Shown: positions 28,081 through 41,500 of the stretch, piece by piece
How the letters are laid out: the number at the start of each line of letters is the position of its first letter
How positions within the stretch are numbered: position 1 is the stretch's first letter
Source of the DNA: Mimachlamys varia
Lineage: Eukaryota; Mollusca; Bivalvia; Pectinida; Pectinidae
Length of the DNA: 64,000 bases
Reading direction: 5' to 3'
NCBI GenBank assembly: GCA_947623455.1
Contig: OX392536.1
Span: forward strand, 33,423,465 to 33,487,464
Position numbers and translations under genes: made by a program
Notes under the pieces: model-generated
What the model was told of the DNA's origin: nothing
The model's input: the letters and a program-made list of their open reading frames with translations, nothing else
The model's database searches: none

Positions 28081-28403
28081 AGATTTCTTGGCATTAAAAG
28101 CCAGAAACTAATTTCTCCCTCGTAAACTTATTCGAAACACATAAAGCCTTCTCGTCTCGCTTCTGTTATGGCCTCATCTTTTTTTCTGCATTTTTCATCA
28201 AGTTATGCTAAACTATTATAACGATGTCCAAGTTAATGTTTCCATAGTCAAGAGGGATAGGGAAATCGAGAGTCTCTCTCTCTGTAAGTCTCAAGGGGTA
28301 CTTGATGTAAGGGTGGTTTAGGTGACATATTTTAAAGATTGTAATATTTGTACGTTTGATAAGTATCATTTTAATTTGAATTGAATTGAATTTTAAGAAG
28401 TTC

Positions 28404-28622
28404 TCATGTAGTTACAAGCCGTTTTCGTTTAAGCGGTTGAACAGGTCCCATCGGACCATATTGTATAAGGTCGGACCTATTAATATTATGCACTTTCATG
28501 TGAGCTTTGAAAAAGCCTTGTAAGGTCTGCATAAGCATTTGCCTACACGCGTTACATTTAAAAGCAGACAAATCGAACGTCCCTACGTAAACCCTCGAGA
28601 GAATCCAGACGGGGAGCGTCAT
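28404..28622 (-). CDS. Possible C2H2-like zinc-finger ORF, 72 residues
   Basis: A minus-strand frame from ATG to stop contains FKCNACRQML ... FFKAHMKVHN, a C-X2-C-X14-H-X3-H arrangement with the hydrophobic spacing of a C2H2 finger, followed by a Gly/Pro stretch and basic KRKRL. It sits in the one relatively GC-rich, non-palindromic island (28080-28640) inside the AT palindrome tract. I cannot name a family. It may be a captured exon or gene fragment, part of a spliced gene, or chance; no upstream exon was identified. Confidence 0.3.
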   Translation of the reverse strand: MTLPVWILSRVYVGTFDLSAFKCNACRQMLMQTLQGFFKAHMKVHNINRSDLIQYGPMGPVQPLKRKRLVTT

Positions 28623-28644
28623 TTTGACATTTTGTTAAAGTCTC

Positions 28645-28880
28645 GTTCCTATATAAGATATCTTCTATACTACGAGATTTTGATTATATAAGATATCTTA
28701 TATAGCTATATGAGATACCTTATATTTTATATAAGATATCTTATATAGAAAATTAAATGAGATATCTCGTATACTATATGAGATATTTCATACAAAAAAT
28801 AAGATATCTTGTACAGAATTAAATTTAATTTCAATATAATATATCTAATATCGTATATGAGATATCTTATATAACATTAT
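28645..28880. repeat. Palindromic AT satellite, second block
   Basis: Same words as 27605-28080 (TATAAGATATCTTATATAG, GAGATATCTCGTATACTA), ending where the first F2 unit begins. A third, shorter piece fills 29434-29505 between the two F2 units. Confidence 0.85.
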
Positions 28881-29433
28881 AAGACTCTTTCATATGCGTG
28901 TATGTAGGATAGGGATATTCCACCCGAGGGGTCACAAAATGTGGTGAAACCCGAGGCTTGCCGAGGGTTTTACCACATTTTGTGATCCTGAGGGTGGAAT
29001 ATCCCTATCCTACATACACACATAATGAAAGAGTCTTTTTCTCTCATATCAACTACCCGAATAAGCTTAAAAAACCATGAAAATATGTTTAAACAGGCTG
29101 CCATTTTGAAATTTCAACTTTTTCCTTGAGCTTTTTTGACGAAAACGAATTAGACAGCGAGTTTAAGGATACCCGATATTTTCAAACATAGTTTGCGCAG
29201 AAAAATTAATCTCCTCTTCCTGGTGTTTATGGTTAAAATTTTATGAAAGGTTTTAATTTCATCACGCCGTCGTTTTCTCTTTCAGGCATCAGAGTTTACC
29301 GTATTCGTGACGTCACGTCATTGTTGAGCCATTGTGACGTCACGTCGCGTGATATGCTATGTAAGATAGATTTTTCTTACATAGCTTTCTTACATGGGCA
29401 AACCCTATCCAACATGGCGAGATATGAGAGAAA
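28881..29433 (+). repeat. 553-base unit F2, first tandem copy
   Basis: Opens AAGACTCTTTCATATGCGTG; a long hairpin spans 28903-29020 (GGATAGGGATATTCCACCCG against its complement). It is followed by a trailer bounded by TTTCTCTCATATC and, inverted, GATATGAGAGAAA, with two TGACGTCAC sites. The short open frame inside (29243 on) is repeated in the second copy and looks non-genic. Confidence 0.8.
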
Positions 29434-29505
29434 TATGCTATCTTATATACTATATGATATATCTTATTTGATATATAAGATATATCATATGTTATATAAG
29501 ATTAT

Positions 29506-30057
29506 AAGACTCTTTCATATGCGTGTATGTAGGATAGGGATATTCCACCCGAGGGGTCACAAAATTTGGTGAAACCCGAGGCTTGCCGAGGGTTTTACCA
29601 CATTTTGTGATCCCGAGGGTGGAATATCCCTATCCTACATACACACATAATGAAAGAGTCTTTTTCTCTCATATCAACTACCCGAATAAGCTCAAAAACC
29701 ATGAAAATATGTTTAAACAGGCTACCATTTTGAAATTTCAACTTTTTCCTTGAGATTTTTTGACGAAAACCAATTAGACAGCGAGTTTAAGCATACCCGA
29801 TATTTGCAAACATAGTTTGCGCAGAAAAATTAATCTCCTCTTCCTAGTGTTTATGGTTAAAATTTTGTGAAAGGTTTTAATTTTATCACGCCGTCGTTTT
29901 CTCTTTCCGGCATCAGAGTTTACCGTATTCGTGACGTCACGACATTGTTGAGCCATTGTGACGCCACGTCGCGTGAAATGCTTTGTAAGATAGATTTTTC
30001 TTACATAGCTTTCTTACATGGGCAAACCCTATCCAACATGGCGAGATATGAGAGAAA
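29506..30057 (+). repeat. 552-base unit F2, second tandem copy
   Basis: Nearly identical to 28881-29433 at an offset of about 625 bases, with only scattered substitutions and the same hairpin, trailer and CRE-like sites (one now TGACGCCAC). The two copies are separated by 72 bases of ATATCTTAT palindromes. Confidence 0.8.
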
Positions 30058-32161
30058 ACTCATATATTGTTTCTGATAATTATACAGGATCGACATTGCT
30101 CCTTGAATAAATGTTAAGTTGGCTTGCCATATATTTTTCTTCTGATTTATACAAAAGTATATCTGTATCAATAAGTGTACAAAATTCCAATCAGATTGGA
30201 ATAATGGAAAATAATTTTGTTTAGAAAAATGCATAAAGCGTCGAAATAGTGTCCTGTGAAGATTCCGCACGCCCGCGAATTTGTTATTTAATATTTCTAC
30301 AGTGTTTCTTCTGATTCTAGTAGACATCTTCATGTGCTTGTGCAAATTCATAGTTACATCGTGTCAGTATAAAAGTACCGAAATAAAGCTAACAGTTTTA
30401 AATTTTTAGTTTTGTATGAGTTACTTCTCTTCTGTGAGCTTTTGCCTTAAAAAGTTTGATTTTTGTCTGTACGGAATTATATCCAAGTTTGTGGTACAAC
30501 AAAAAACAATGCTACCATCGCCAGTGAAATATGAATAGAATATTTATGCTTATACTTAGTCATATATGCCAGTATGTATGCATATTTAGTATTGGGTTTA
30601 GAACATATTATTGCTGCTGGATGTTCTTGTATCACTTAAGTCGTACACTGTATTTGTTTAAACACTGAACATTAACTCTAGATCTGGGGAGCTATTTTAC
30701 GACTAAAACATAAGAAAAATACATCGAGAAAATTATAACAAAACAAAGGATATGGATAATACATCAGGCACATTAAACTAAAATGACAAAGGGAAAGGAA
30801 CAGCAAGCGATAGGAAGAAACACATATAATATATACACATTACAGTTATAATTCATTAGTTCTACCCTGATCAATTGTCCCGAGAGCCCGGTTTTCGTGT
30901 TGGTCATAACAACTCTTGCAACATCAACCGAGCTATTGATGCAATTGACCAGGCTCTTCGCCAGGTCCGTGAACCTTCATAGAGAAAAATATCGATTTAA
31001 CGAATACAATTTACTATAAAACATATTATCACAGCTTGATTTGGAAAATTGATATCACATATTGATTTATTAAACTTATATAAGAGCCTGACAAATATTT
31101 AAGGCATATTTTATATGAAATAAACGTAATAGAAAATGATAAAAAAAAATTGATTACACTCATGTATCAAGTAGAACAAGGCATATTGCAAAAGATCAAA
31201 AACACCAGCAGGAAAAAAACACACATATGAATCAAGTGAAAGCAATTAAGGATGTGTTCTCCTGGGGTTTCAGTCCCGTTCAAGTCTCGTTTTAATTTCA
31301 TTTAAAGATTGTATGTTACATTCAAGAAATTATGATCAATTTTAAAAGCTTGTATACATATATTCGGCAGAAATCTTAAATGTATGTAGTATTTTAAAAA
31401 CCTCATAGCCCAAACCTTGGAGTGCCTTGATATGTAAAAGAGTACTATTTGTTGACTTTAAAAGTTTACTAAAAGATGAGACATAATATATTATCACTCT
31501 CCACAAATCTGAACGCATGCTCCTGGATCTTTCCATCTTTCTTTCGCACACTTTTCATACTGGTAAAATGCATGATCAGTGGACAGAATTAAAAGCTGGG
31601 TATGATGAAAGAGTTACTTATGACCATTCTACCTTTCTTTGTTTAGAAACTTCCAATTGTTTTGAGGTCAGTAAGCTGTTTAGAAGCCGGCCTTTGATAA
31701 GATTTCTGAAATGTGCAATATCAAAAAGTCCAAATTTACACCAGGAACGTCACACATTTTCTCCGGTTAATTTGATGGTTCAAAAGAATTAAAGTCTTCG
31801 GAAGATTTCTTTCCTAAACATAAATTCTGCAATTTATCAGGATTAACCATCCTATTGTTTCTGGTTACCAAATTTGAGCAATCAGTTTCCATCACGGACT
31901 TACATACAAAAAATATGTGTATATTATAATTTAGCTACATGTACAAGGTATAGCTAAAAGTCAGTGGTTTCAATGGCCTACCTCAGAGCGCTCATTAAAG
32001 GGGAATAACTCCTACACACGTATGTATCGTCCTTTGGCTTTCTAATACATCGATTGCCAATCATCACAGATTAGATATGAAGAATAAGTGATAATTTGTA
32101 TTTCTCAAGAAAATGTATTGTTTATAAATGATTTAAATGTTATTTCTTGTCCACTGATAAG

Positions 32162-32200
32162 CCAGGGACGTATATGTGAGGCACATATATACGTCCCTGG
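32162..32200. repeat. Short perfect-arm hairpin just upstream of the copy-2 promoter
   Basis: CCAGGGACGTATATGTG, a 3-base loop, then CACATATATACGTCCCTGG; one two-base difference between arms. Confidence 0.8.
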
Positions 32201-32233
32201 ATAAACTAACAGTTTGGTTCAGATGATAAACTT

Positions 32234-32303
32234 ACCGGAAGTATTATTTTCCCGAGTATAGTAAGTTCAATGCATTCTGGGATCGTGCGTTGCTGAGAAC
32301 AAC
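32234..32303 (+). promoter_or_regulatory. Candidate ciliary promoter: ETS, ZNF143-like and RFX X-box motifs
   Basis: Three motifs lie 290-360 bases upstream of the copy-2 start codon. ACCGGAAGTA (32234-32243) matches an ETS/GABP site. TGCATTCTGGGA (32271-32282), read on the minus strand as TCCCAGAATGCA, matches the ZNF143/STAF core. GTTGCTGAGAACAAC (32289-32303) fits the X-box pattern RYYNYY-N3-RRNRAC bound by RFX factors, the known regulators of ciliary genes. Against the vertebrate consensus GTNRCC/RGYAAC it has two mismatches. No TATA box is evident. Position upstream of a ciliary gene makes the call plausible, but all three motifs are short. Confidence 0.5.
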
Positions 32304-32595
32304 AAAATATTTTTATAGGAGAGTAGATTCGACATTTGTTCATCGTCCTGGTAAAAGTGATTCTGAAGATTGAATTTCAGAAATTTGCATTTCCAACAAT
32401 TCAGAGTAAGGATTTCGGTTAAGCTCTACTGACAATGCATGTCGTATTGATTTTAACACCACACGTGCCAGCGTAACGGTTTGACAATCCCATCGATCGA
32501 GCCTTCAGATTCGGATGCAGCATACTGCATATGGTGCGTCATTTCTGCATCTATTTTGAATGAATCATTTCGAACTACACTAATTATTTCGGAAA

Positions 32596-35500
32596 ATGAG
32601 TATGACAGATTCTACGTCGGGGTTGGACGACGAACAACTCGAGATGGTTTATGGCTGGGTCGATCAAGTACCTTTGTCAAGACCAAAAAAGAACATCGCT
32701 CGAGATTTTTCGGATGGTGGTAAGTTTTCGTGTGTGTGTGTTAATCATGTAACAAGAAAGAGAGAATGAAAGAGCATTAAAGCCATACTCAACCACCCCA
32801 ATTGTTACAGATACAGAAAGGTTGGCAAACTCTCAACAGCTCAATGTCGAAAAAATCGACCCCTTCTTACTTTATAATGGTACATTTGTATTCCCTACCA
32901 AAGAAATATCTATAATTAATTAATTTGCATGCAATAATGCGTATTACCGATATGTTCATAAGGAAGAAAAAAGTCGTTTACAGGTTCCAATTATAATGGT
33001 TTTCATGCTACATTTTTGTATCTTTTAAGATATTAATGAGGTTGGCGAAAATTTATAAGCCACATGTAACTTTTGTTGTCTTTGACTGGCTTTAACAGGA
33101 AAAGTCGCTGCACCTTTTCGTTTACAGGATGAATAAGTGGCTGTGCTATTTCGTTTACAATGCTGTGCGCATGTATTCCTGCAAATCACTTGCAGCCTTA
33201 ACACCACAATTAGACTTTTAGAGCTTGTGGTTAAATGGAAAGCTATTTTGTTCAAAAGTTTATTATGCAATTTCAAAAAGTTGGAAGTATGAGTAAGTGT
33301 AGTGGTCACAAGTATTTTGAATGCCTGTCAAAAGCAATCAGGAGGTCATTTCTGTCAAGAAAATAAATAAATATTGACCTACATTTTGGGCCGATTTTCT
33401 GGTAAATGGATTTGCTACTCGGATAGTAATTGCATGACCGAATCGTAACTACTAGATTACCTGTCCCAGCCCAAGTTGTGTGTGTTGAAAGTTGCATGTA
33501 TAGAATAATTTGAAACTGGTATACCGTAAAAAAAATGTAATTAGAAAAACTACTAAAAGACTTCATTTCACCATATGTTTATGGTTGCCGATTACTACGA
33601 AGTTTGTTCAATTGGTGTGAAACATCTTTGAGTGAGTGAATTCATATTTTATGTAAATGAGGTTGGTTTGACCCCTTAATGGGCCAGGGCAGGGCCCTAA
33701 AAGGGGAGCTGGGATTTTGCTGTAAACCCTACTACTCCTTAACCCTTAATTTGTGGATTACAACCAAATTTGATGTAAAACCTCCTTAAGCAAGGAAATC
33801 ATATTTGATACATGGAATGAAGTAGGAGCGATAGCTACAAGCTACATATATATATATTATATGATTAGCTATTTCGGGCTATTTTGCAGCATTCGTTCAC
33901 GGTACCTAGAATATCACTTTTTACATTTGATGAAATTTTCCTCACTGTAAAAGTTCATGGGAACTACATGTAATTCAAATTAATGATCTTGATCCACTTT
34001 CAAGGTCACAGAAATCAAAAGTCTTTAAACCTTCAAAAAAGTTCTTCTCAATAACTGAAAGGCAAAGCCAAAGGTACTATTATTTAGCCTGTAGCATGCT
34101 TGAATGAAGGGCTACCAAGTTTGTTCAAATAATTTACCTTGATCGATATTCAAGGTCACAGAGGTCAAATGTGTAAAAATCTTCAAGAAAATTCTACCAG
34201 GTACTCAATAATTGAATTAAGGCCCATATGGAACTCAGCCTCAGTGATTTTTTGACCCCCGTTAAAGTGCCGACTTTCGGTACTTTCCCCTCGTGGATTT
34301 TTTCCCAATCTGACCCTTTTTTTCCCAATTGGCTTGTAAAATAGTTCAATGAAAGATTAAAAAAAATACCTTAAATGTCTGTGTTTTAACGTCATCGGAA
34401 GCAATAAAATATTTCAGATTTATTCATAGCGTGTTTGTTTATAATCTGTCGCTTCCACACGAATACACGCTTTCATACATCTCGGTCACCAAAACGCTTC
34501 AAATAATACTACTACGTAAATACTAAGCTTCTCTAAGACCAAGACCACCGCAACGAGTCAAGGTCACAGAGACAAAATCTCTCACAACTCCAAGTATTAC
34601 ACGGAGAAAATAAAAAAAAAGTGACTTACAATGCCTTTTGCTAATTGACCAGCACTTTAATCGGCAGAAACTGTCCAGCACGGTATGTGAACCTAGTCCT
34701 AACGTTACAGTTACTAGTTAGAGTGAGACTGATGTTTTGTTAGAGAATGATCATGAGTCTGTTGCGATCGGCGTGAGTGGTTCCTGTGATACTTTGACAA
34801 CTTGCAAAACATTGAAGATAAATTTGAAACGTCCAACAATTACATAAAGCCAGTGCCTGAGGAACCCGAACTTGCCGAAAATCGTCATGACGAGTCACAG
34901 TCAATGAAAGTGCACCTATATAGCTAGAAGCCAGTGATAAACGGACACAGGTTCGTTTGCAATATGAGTGCAGTTACTGTGACAGACAGTATACTGTTCA
35001 ATAAAAATCTTTATCATGAATTTGTTTGTTTATGTATTATATTAGCACAAAAATAAAATAACTGTCTGATGGTATACTCTAGTAACTTAGCATATTATGG
35101 TAGGTTCATCGTCGTAAAATTCCCAATTTGAACTTTTCGCGCAACAAAATTCCCAATGAAAAAGGGCATGGGCACTTTAAATGAAAATGTAAAAAAATCA
35201 CTGCTGTATGAAAAGTAAAGGCATATTACGCCCATAAAACAGGCGGAAAGTAGATGGATTCCGCCTGGAAAATCAAAATTACGGTTGTAATGTAGCAGGA
35301 CACGTTATTTAAGAAAAGTTCCTGCCAAATTACAACTCCACTAGGAAATTTTTATGGGCGTCATTTTAAAGGGTGAGGCGGAATCTGAGGCGTCATTTTA
35401 AGTTGAGAAGGAATTTGGGGCTTTTGGATGAATTTCCTGTTGATGTAAATTTCCTTCATTTTCCCCAACTGACAAAGATGGCTGATGTACATGATGGAAA

Positions 35501-38500
35501 GCATGCTGAGTGTGATAGATAATTCAATGGAATTGTGTACAATTGGAGACTGTAGTTTATCTTGGGATTGTATCCTAGGTTTAATAAGGTAATGCTTTGT
35601 CTGATGTAAATTGTTTTCTAAAGCACAAAATTAATAGTTATAACTTAAATGGATTTTAGACTAGGTCACTATATATATATAAACTAGTACTGCACTACAT
35701 GAGTGGATAACTGTTTAAATATGTAGCATTTAGTATATTGGATGCATTCAACAATAATATATTCCTGTTAAATAATGTGTAATTTGATTTGCAAAATGTG
35801 CTATATATTTACCAGTATGATTAATCATTGAATTGTAAAATGGAGTCACTGGAATTTTTAGAATTTATGCCTGGAATTTACGCCTGGAATTTTGATATTA
35901 AAAGCTGTAATGAAATTACAAAAAATCCAGTTGATAACCATGCAAAAATAAGCCAAAAACGAAGTAAACCTGAGCGGTAACTAACAAGAAACTCTTGACA
36001 AAAAAATCCGAAGAATTGAAAATAATTCAGGTGGGGCCCACTTCAACAACAAACCGAAGGTAAAAGAAGGTTTGAAATGGACGAGTGCTTACAAATAGCG
36101 TGTTTCAACTGCTGCTGTACCGGTAACAGCGAAAGAATTCATCTTGAATATTGCTGATATCAGTTAATCTTAACCAAATCTATAAGTATAATAAGTTATT
36201 AGGCTTGATTTTTGCTTCAAATTTTGCCGATAGTTACGTATATTGGGCCTTCAAGCAATCCAACAAAAATTATAGTCAGATGATGACTGTTAAGGCCCAT
36301 GGGTCAGATCTTTTTTCCTGATAGAAAACGGTTAAATGGGGGTATATGACGAAAAACATGTCATAGTACTTGACTTTATTAGGGCGGGGAGGGGGGGGGG
36401 AGGGTGGTAAATGTACTTTAATAAGGTTCTCTAGCTTGAGTACCCGTTAAGTGTTTTTTGACTTCATTTCTTTATTTAATTTTCTTGCAGTTTTAGTGGC
36501 AGAAATGATACAGTACTACTTTCCAAGACTTGTTGAGTTGCATAATTACACAGCATCAAACAATACAAGAAAAAAAACAGAAAATTGGAGCGTCCTTAAT
36601 CGGTCAGTATGATACTGTTATCAGTTTAGATAACTTATAATTAGCAGAGTAATCATTATATATATATGTATTTTTCATAACTTTCAATAATATCTGTGTT
36701 GTAGCAATTAAATAGTAGAACAATATATATGTTCTTTCACGCACTTAAAGAGGCATCACAGTAAAACTATATTTTTTTATGCTTATTTAGAATTAATGTA
36801 CATGTATATATATATATAAATTAAACATATTATCTTGTGAAAAGTTAATGGGTGATTTTCGCTGAAATATGTTCTCAAAAACATTAATTAATAATTTTAA
36901 AAAGGGAATCACTTTTTGTTGATCACTGATTTGGACATGTTAATTTTTTGCGTCACATATGATAACGCATGCGCATTACAAGCTACATCAGTAAACAAAA
37001 AAATGGCTATCAGCGTGACCTACGTGTAACTTACTACCAAGTGAAAAGTTGCTGAATGCATGGAATGGTCAAAACATAATGTAAGGATTATATTACAGAA
37101 GCATAATGAGAGATGGGAAGTATTCAAGGGAGAAACTAACTGTCCCCCTGTTTGCATATATATCAGTAATAATGCAAACTGTTTTGTCTCTACAGGAAAG
37201 TTTTTAAAAAGCTACAGTTTGAGTTGGCTGATGATGTTATAGAAAATTTAGTAAAGGCCTCCAGCTTCACCATTGAGAAGGTACTAATGGATCTGAAGAC
37301 AAGGATTGACTTCAAGTTGAAGGCGGATCGTTTGGATCCCCCACCCCCTATCTCCTCGTTCAGGGCCAAGGAGAGTGATCAACCAGAGGCGGACCAACAC
37401 ATCGGTATTTAAAAATTGCTTTTTACAGTCATCATCGATCCTTTGAATTGAGAAGCAATGTTCAATACTCTAGCAAAAATCTTGACGTTTGGTGGAAATA
37501 AATTTAAATGCTTATACATGTATATATTTAGACATGTAAAAGCTAAAAATTGTTCCGGGAAAAGGCAAGAGGGGCACTTTTTCAGAGACCCCCGTTGACC
37601 ACTCATCAAATTCCATGATATGGCTTTAACCCTACCACACATGAGATAGGTGCCACTTCCCCCACAAGATGGTAGGAGTGGGAAATACTGACTTAATTAC
37701 TGGCAAGTAAGCTTTTCCAGTGATGAAAGTCAGGTATAATCCTGGGACCTGCTGCCTTTAGTTTATGCTTAGCATGGTAAATGCTTTTGTAGTCAGATTG
37801 GTGATCACCATCACATTTCATTTTCTGGGTACATATATATATATGTAGTAGCGGAGTAACTAGATCTGTGATCATGTATGGTCAGTTCTCAATCAATGGT
37901 TAGGGACGGGCATCATACTTGCCAACCCTTTTAGTTTTATAAGAAATATTAACACTGTTTATTGGTAAAATTTAGGGTAAATGTGTTGTTCATATTTGTT
38001 TCCCTCCAATTTGTAAATATATAATGCTAACAATTTGAAATATTTTTGTTTCTTCAAAAAATAATTTCAAAACAGGATAAGTTGCGATACAATCTCAATA
38101 AATAAATTAATTAATGAACATTAATGATATTCCATGTACAAAATACATACACCTGTCCATTTTTTTCCTTTTTTTTATTCTTATATTGATATGATTAAAT
38201 TGATAAAAAAATTAAACAAAAGGAATAGATTCTAATTCTGTCCCCTTTTCTGGTGGTAAAAAGAACAATTAGAAATTATTTATGCTTTGGTATGTCAAAG
38301 GAACCTTTAAGCAATCAGATATGTGCTATTAGGCTATTAAGAGTTTGGAAATAGATTATTCTCTTGAAAATACTACATTATGATATATAGCTACCACAGT
38401 TCCACGACAAATAGATAGATTCCAGTCGAAAATTTCAAACACCCACTTTTCTCCCCCATGGAAAAGTTGACAAATTGGCAAGTATGGGGCATAAATGATA

Positions 38501-41500
38501 GAAAGAAAGGACCTAAAATAAAGTATGAATTGGGACAAGACTTCTCGGAGAGGGCTTAATTAAAAATGAAATAACCAAGGACAGTATTAGGAGAAACATA
38601 ATCTAGGGAGCACCCTACCAGTAGAGCATTGTCATTCATCAGGTCAGTAGTTGGATTGGTGACTGCCTGCACGTTACAAATCCTTTCCCCTAAATAAAAT
38701 TATGTTCAGACACATTTCTCAGAAAAAGTTTTACATGAGAACTTTCTTGTTTATGTTATGTTTAGGAAGCAAAAGGAAAGGACCTAAAGGAAAGAACCCA
38801 CCATCGAAAGCTTCAATGTAAGTATCTCCACCCTCCATTGTTAACGAAGGCAGGCATGCTTTGTTCTGATTAAACCATTAAACTTTTGCATCAGACTTTA
38901 AATTTGCATGATCTTAATTACAGTATTACTATTGTGATCTGATGAAGATGTTTGAAGTACGCATTAATGTAATAGAAATAAATGACCATGATTTTTATGA
39001 AAATTTTGCCAAGATTTTACTAAATCTGCTAAGATTTTTTAGCCAATCCTCAAGCCCTTTGAGTCATTTGAGCAATAGTGCTATGGCATGGTGTACATCT
39101 ATGTATTTGACAATGGTACTGTGCTTGACTTTTCGTTGACCATCCATTTATTAATAATTTAACTACTTTTACTGAGACGCCAAGAAGGAAACACTAGAAG
39201 ATTTACAGTATGGAGGACCATTTTAATGCTGGTTGACAGCAAAATTTGGAAATTATTTCCAGAAAATTTTATTGTATTAAATTGCCATCCATTCCTTCAT
39301 GCACGAACTAAAATATCTAGGTGGGATGTTTGCTACAACAGCAATCCATGACACTGGTTAATGAAATAATTCTGGTCTAGAATTGAACGTTCTGCTGAGA
39401 TTTGACTTGAAGATGAATGTGTTTTAAAACCAATTTCAGGGAAGTGCCTCTACCGCCATTTGAACGAGTAAATCACAAGAATCTTGGAAGGTAGAATTAT
39501 CTCCCCTTGCTGTTAATGTTTTACATAGTAAATTATGTTATTGTAGACATTTTTCTGTTATGTTCTAAATTGAGTTGACCTTTCATGTGTTTTTCCTGTA
39601 TTTCTGTACTCCTATACCCGCCTCTATCCTATGGTCTAATGTACATTGTACCATTACAATCCTCATGAATACTAATCACTATTTTATTATTTATGTTATA
39701 ATACAGCTTTTGATTTTGTCTTGATTTTTTGCACTTTAATGTTTTCTTTAATTTATTCATCAGATACATGTATACCCATATCATTGTTTTATGATTTTAT
39801 AGAAAATTTATATTTCCTTTGAAACTTCTGTAAAGTAGAATTGTAATAGAAAACACTAGCAACTGAACTACCTGACCATGCATGCATGCATGGAAGTTAA
39901 TGCATGGAAATGTTTGTATTTTATGACACGTTCAAACATGCCAGTGTTTATGATGTTGAATAGTTTTGTATTGAGCAGATGACAACCATGGAATGTGACT
40001 ATCCTCAGCTTATTGCTGTGTTGTTGTGTTATTTTGGTATTATAACACAGTGATCAATCTACATGCGAGTCCTGCGTCCAGTATTCATGAAATTATGAAA
40101 GGACTCGTAAAAATTCTGGAAAAACTACAATTTAACATTGGGGGACCCATAGTTTTCCACAATATTTACAAAAAGGACCCATGAAAATAAATTGTTAATT
40201 GATCACTGATAACACATTCATTGAATCGTGGAAGTGAAATTATTTATAGCCCCAGTCCTATGAAACTTAATTGACAGATATATACTGAGATTGTTTGTTT
40301 TTTTTTTTTTTTTGTACACAAACAGGAATTGAAAACTTAGTTTGCGAGCTTTCAAAAACGTCTGTTTCCTTTGTCAAGCAAAGAGTACAATAGCCGAGTG
40401 TCGGTGTTCTGACCGCTGAAATCAGCTCACTACCCAAAATAGGGCGAGTTGGAGAAGTCAGCTGTCAAAAACGTAGCGCGACATTTCGTCCAAATGTACT
40501 CTAGTACTACAGGTAGACAGAGGGACGGGTAAGATGTTTCCCCATTCCGCCCCTTATTGAATGTTAATTGACAGATCTTCAGGTAACATAACTTTCCCTG
40601 TGTAAGGCTGGTAATCACTTTAGCATAGACCTTTTTTGATCAGGTTGTCTTTAAAGATCATTATTATCATCATTGTTATTCATTGTTCCTCAATATACAT
40701 AATAGGCATGTTCATAGTCAAGGTACCCCTAGTCTTGTGTGGATATAAGGTTTTTGATCAAAAAGCACTTGTTGAAACTTGGTGACTTCCAATCATATAT
40801 ATCTTTGATCTGCACAATTAAAAGGCAAATTACACAAACACATACTTGCCAACTGTTTTAAATTTCCATGGGGGACATTACGCGTGCTCAGAATTAATAG
40901 CATAAATAAGATGTATACATGAACATTCAGAGGAAAAATAACACTTTTAAATGGGTTCTTTTGAGCACTTCTTTCAGATAAAATCATCAGTTCTTTAAAA
41001 ATAGGAACAGATAATATAAGCAGATTCCAAAGTTGAAAATACAACATTTTAGGGTCCAAAATTGGGAGTCTCCCTCCTAAATAGGGAGGGTTGGCAAGTA
41101 TGCAAACATGTATATATACTGTACTGTGGCCGTCATTGGGATTTTATAAGGTGCTGTGAAAAAGTATAATGTTGTATGTGTATACATGTATCTATACATC
41201 AGAACGGTTTTCTATTAAAATATTAATCAGTTGTTATCTTAAAAAGTCTAACCCTTTATATTACAATTTATCAATATTTATATTACATTGCCTAATGCTG
41301 TGTGTTGCAATTCTTTACACTGCATGTCATTTACATATGTACACATTTGTCATGGTATTCCTTGGGGATGGCACTTAGCTTAACTACTCTTTTATCGATA
41401 TTGAGTTCAGATTATGGTTTTGTTGACACTTCGATATTCTCTGATTTTTGTTTTATATATTAATACATTTTTCTCTTCAACAGCACTACTAATATCTTTA

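Larger units (their letters stand above)
24726..32161. other. Intergenic region between the two SPEF1-like genes
   Basis: Contains SINEs A and B, the AT palindrome/F2 complex and the C2H2-like frame. 24726-26059 and 30058-32161 are AT-rich and show nothing I can identify; no clear polyadenylation signal was singled out for copy 1. Confidence 0.6.
32720..36490. other. Intron 1 of SPEF1-like copy 2
   Basis: Holds the hAT-like element and one M1 copy. The stretch 33650-34230 has the CAAGGTCACAGAGGTCAAA motif twice (near 34000 and 34150), suggesting another decayed repeat. No exon seen. Confidence 0.55.

Noticed and set aside
29243..30076. Two similar frames starting MKGFNFITPSFSLSG
   Set aside because: They repeat because the F2 unit is duplicated; they run into AT satellite or unique DNA at different points and carry a hairpin-element trailer, so not a gene pair.
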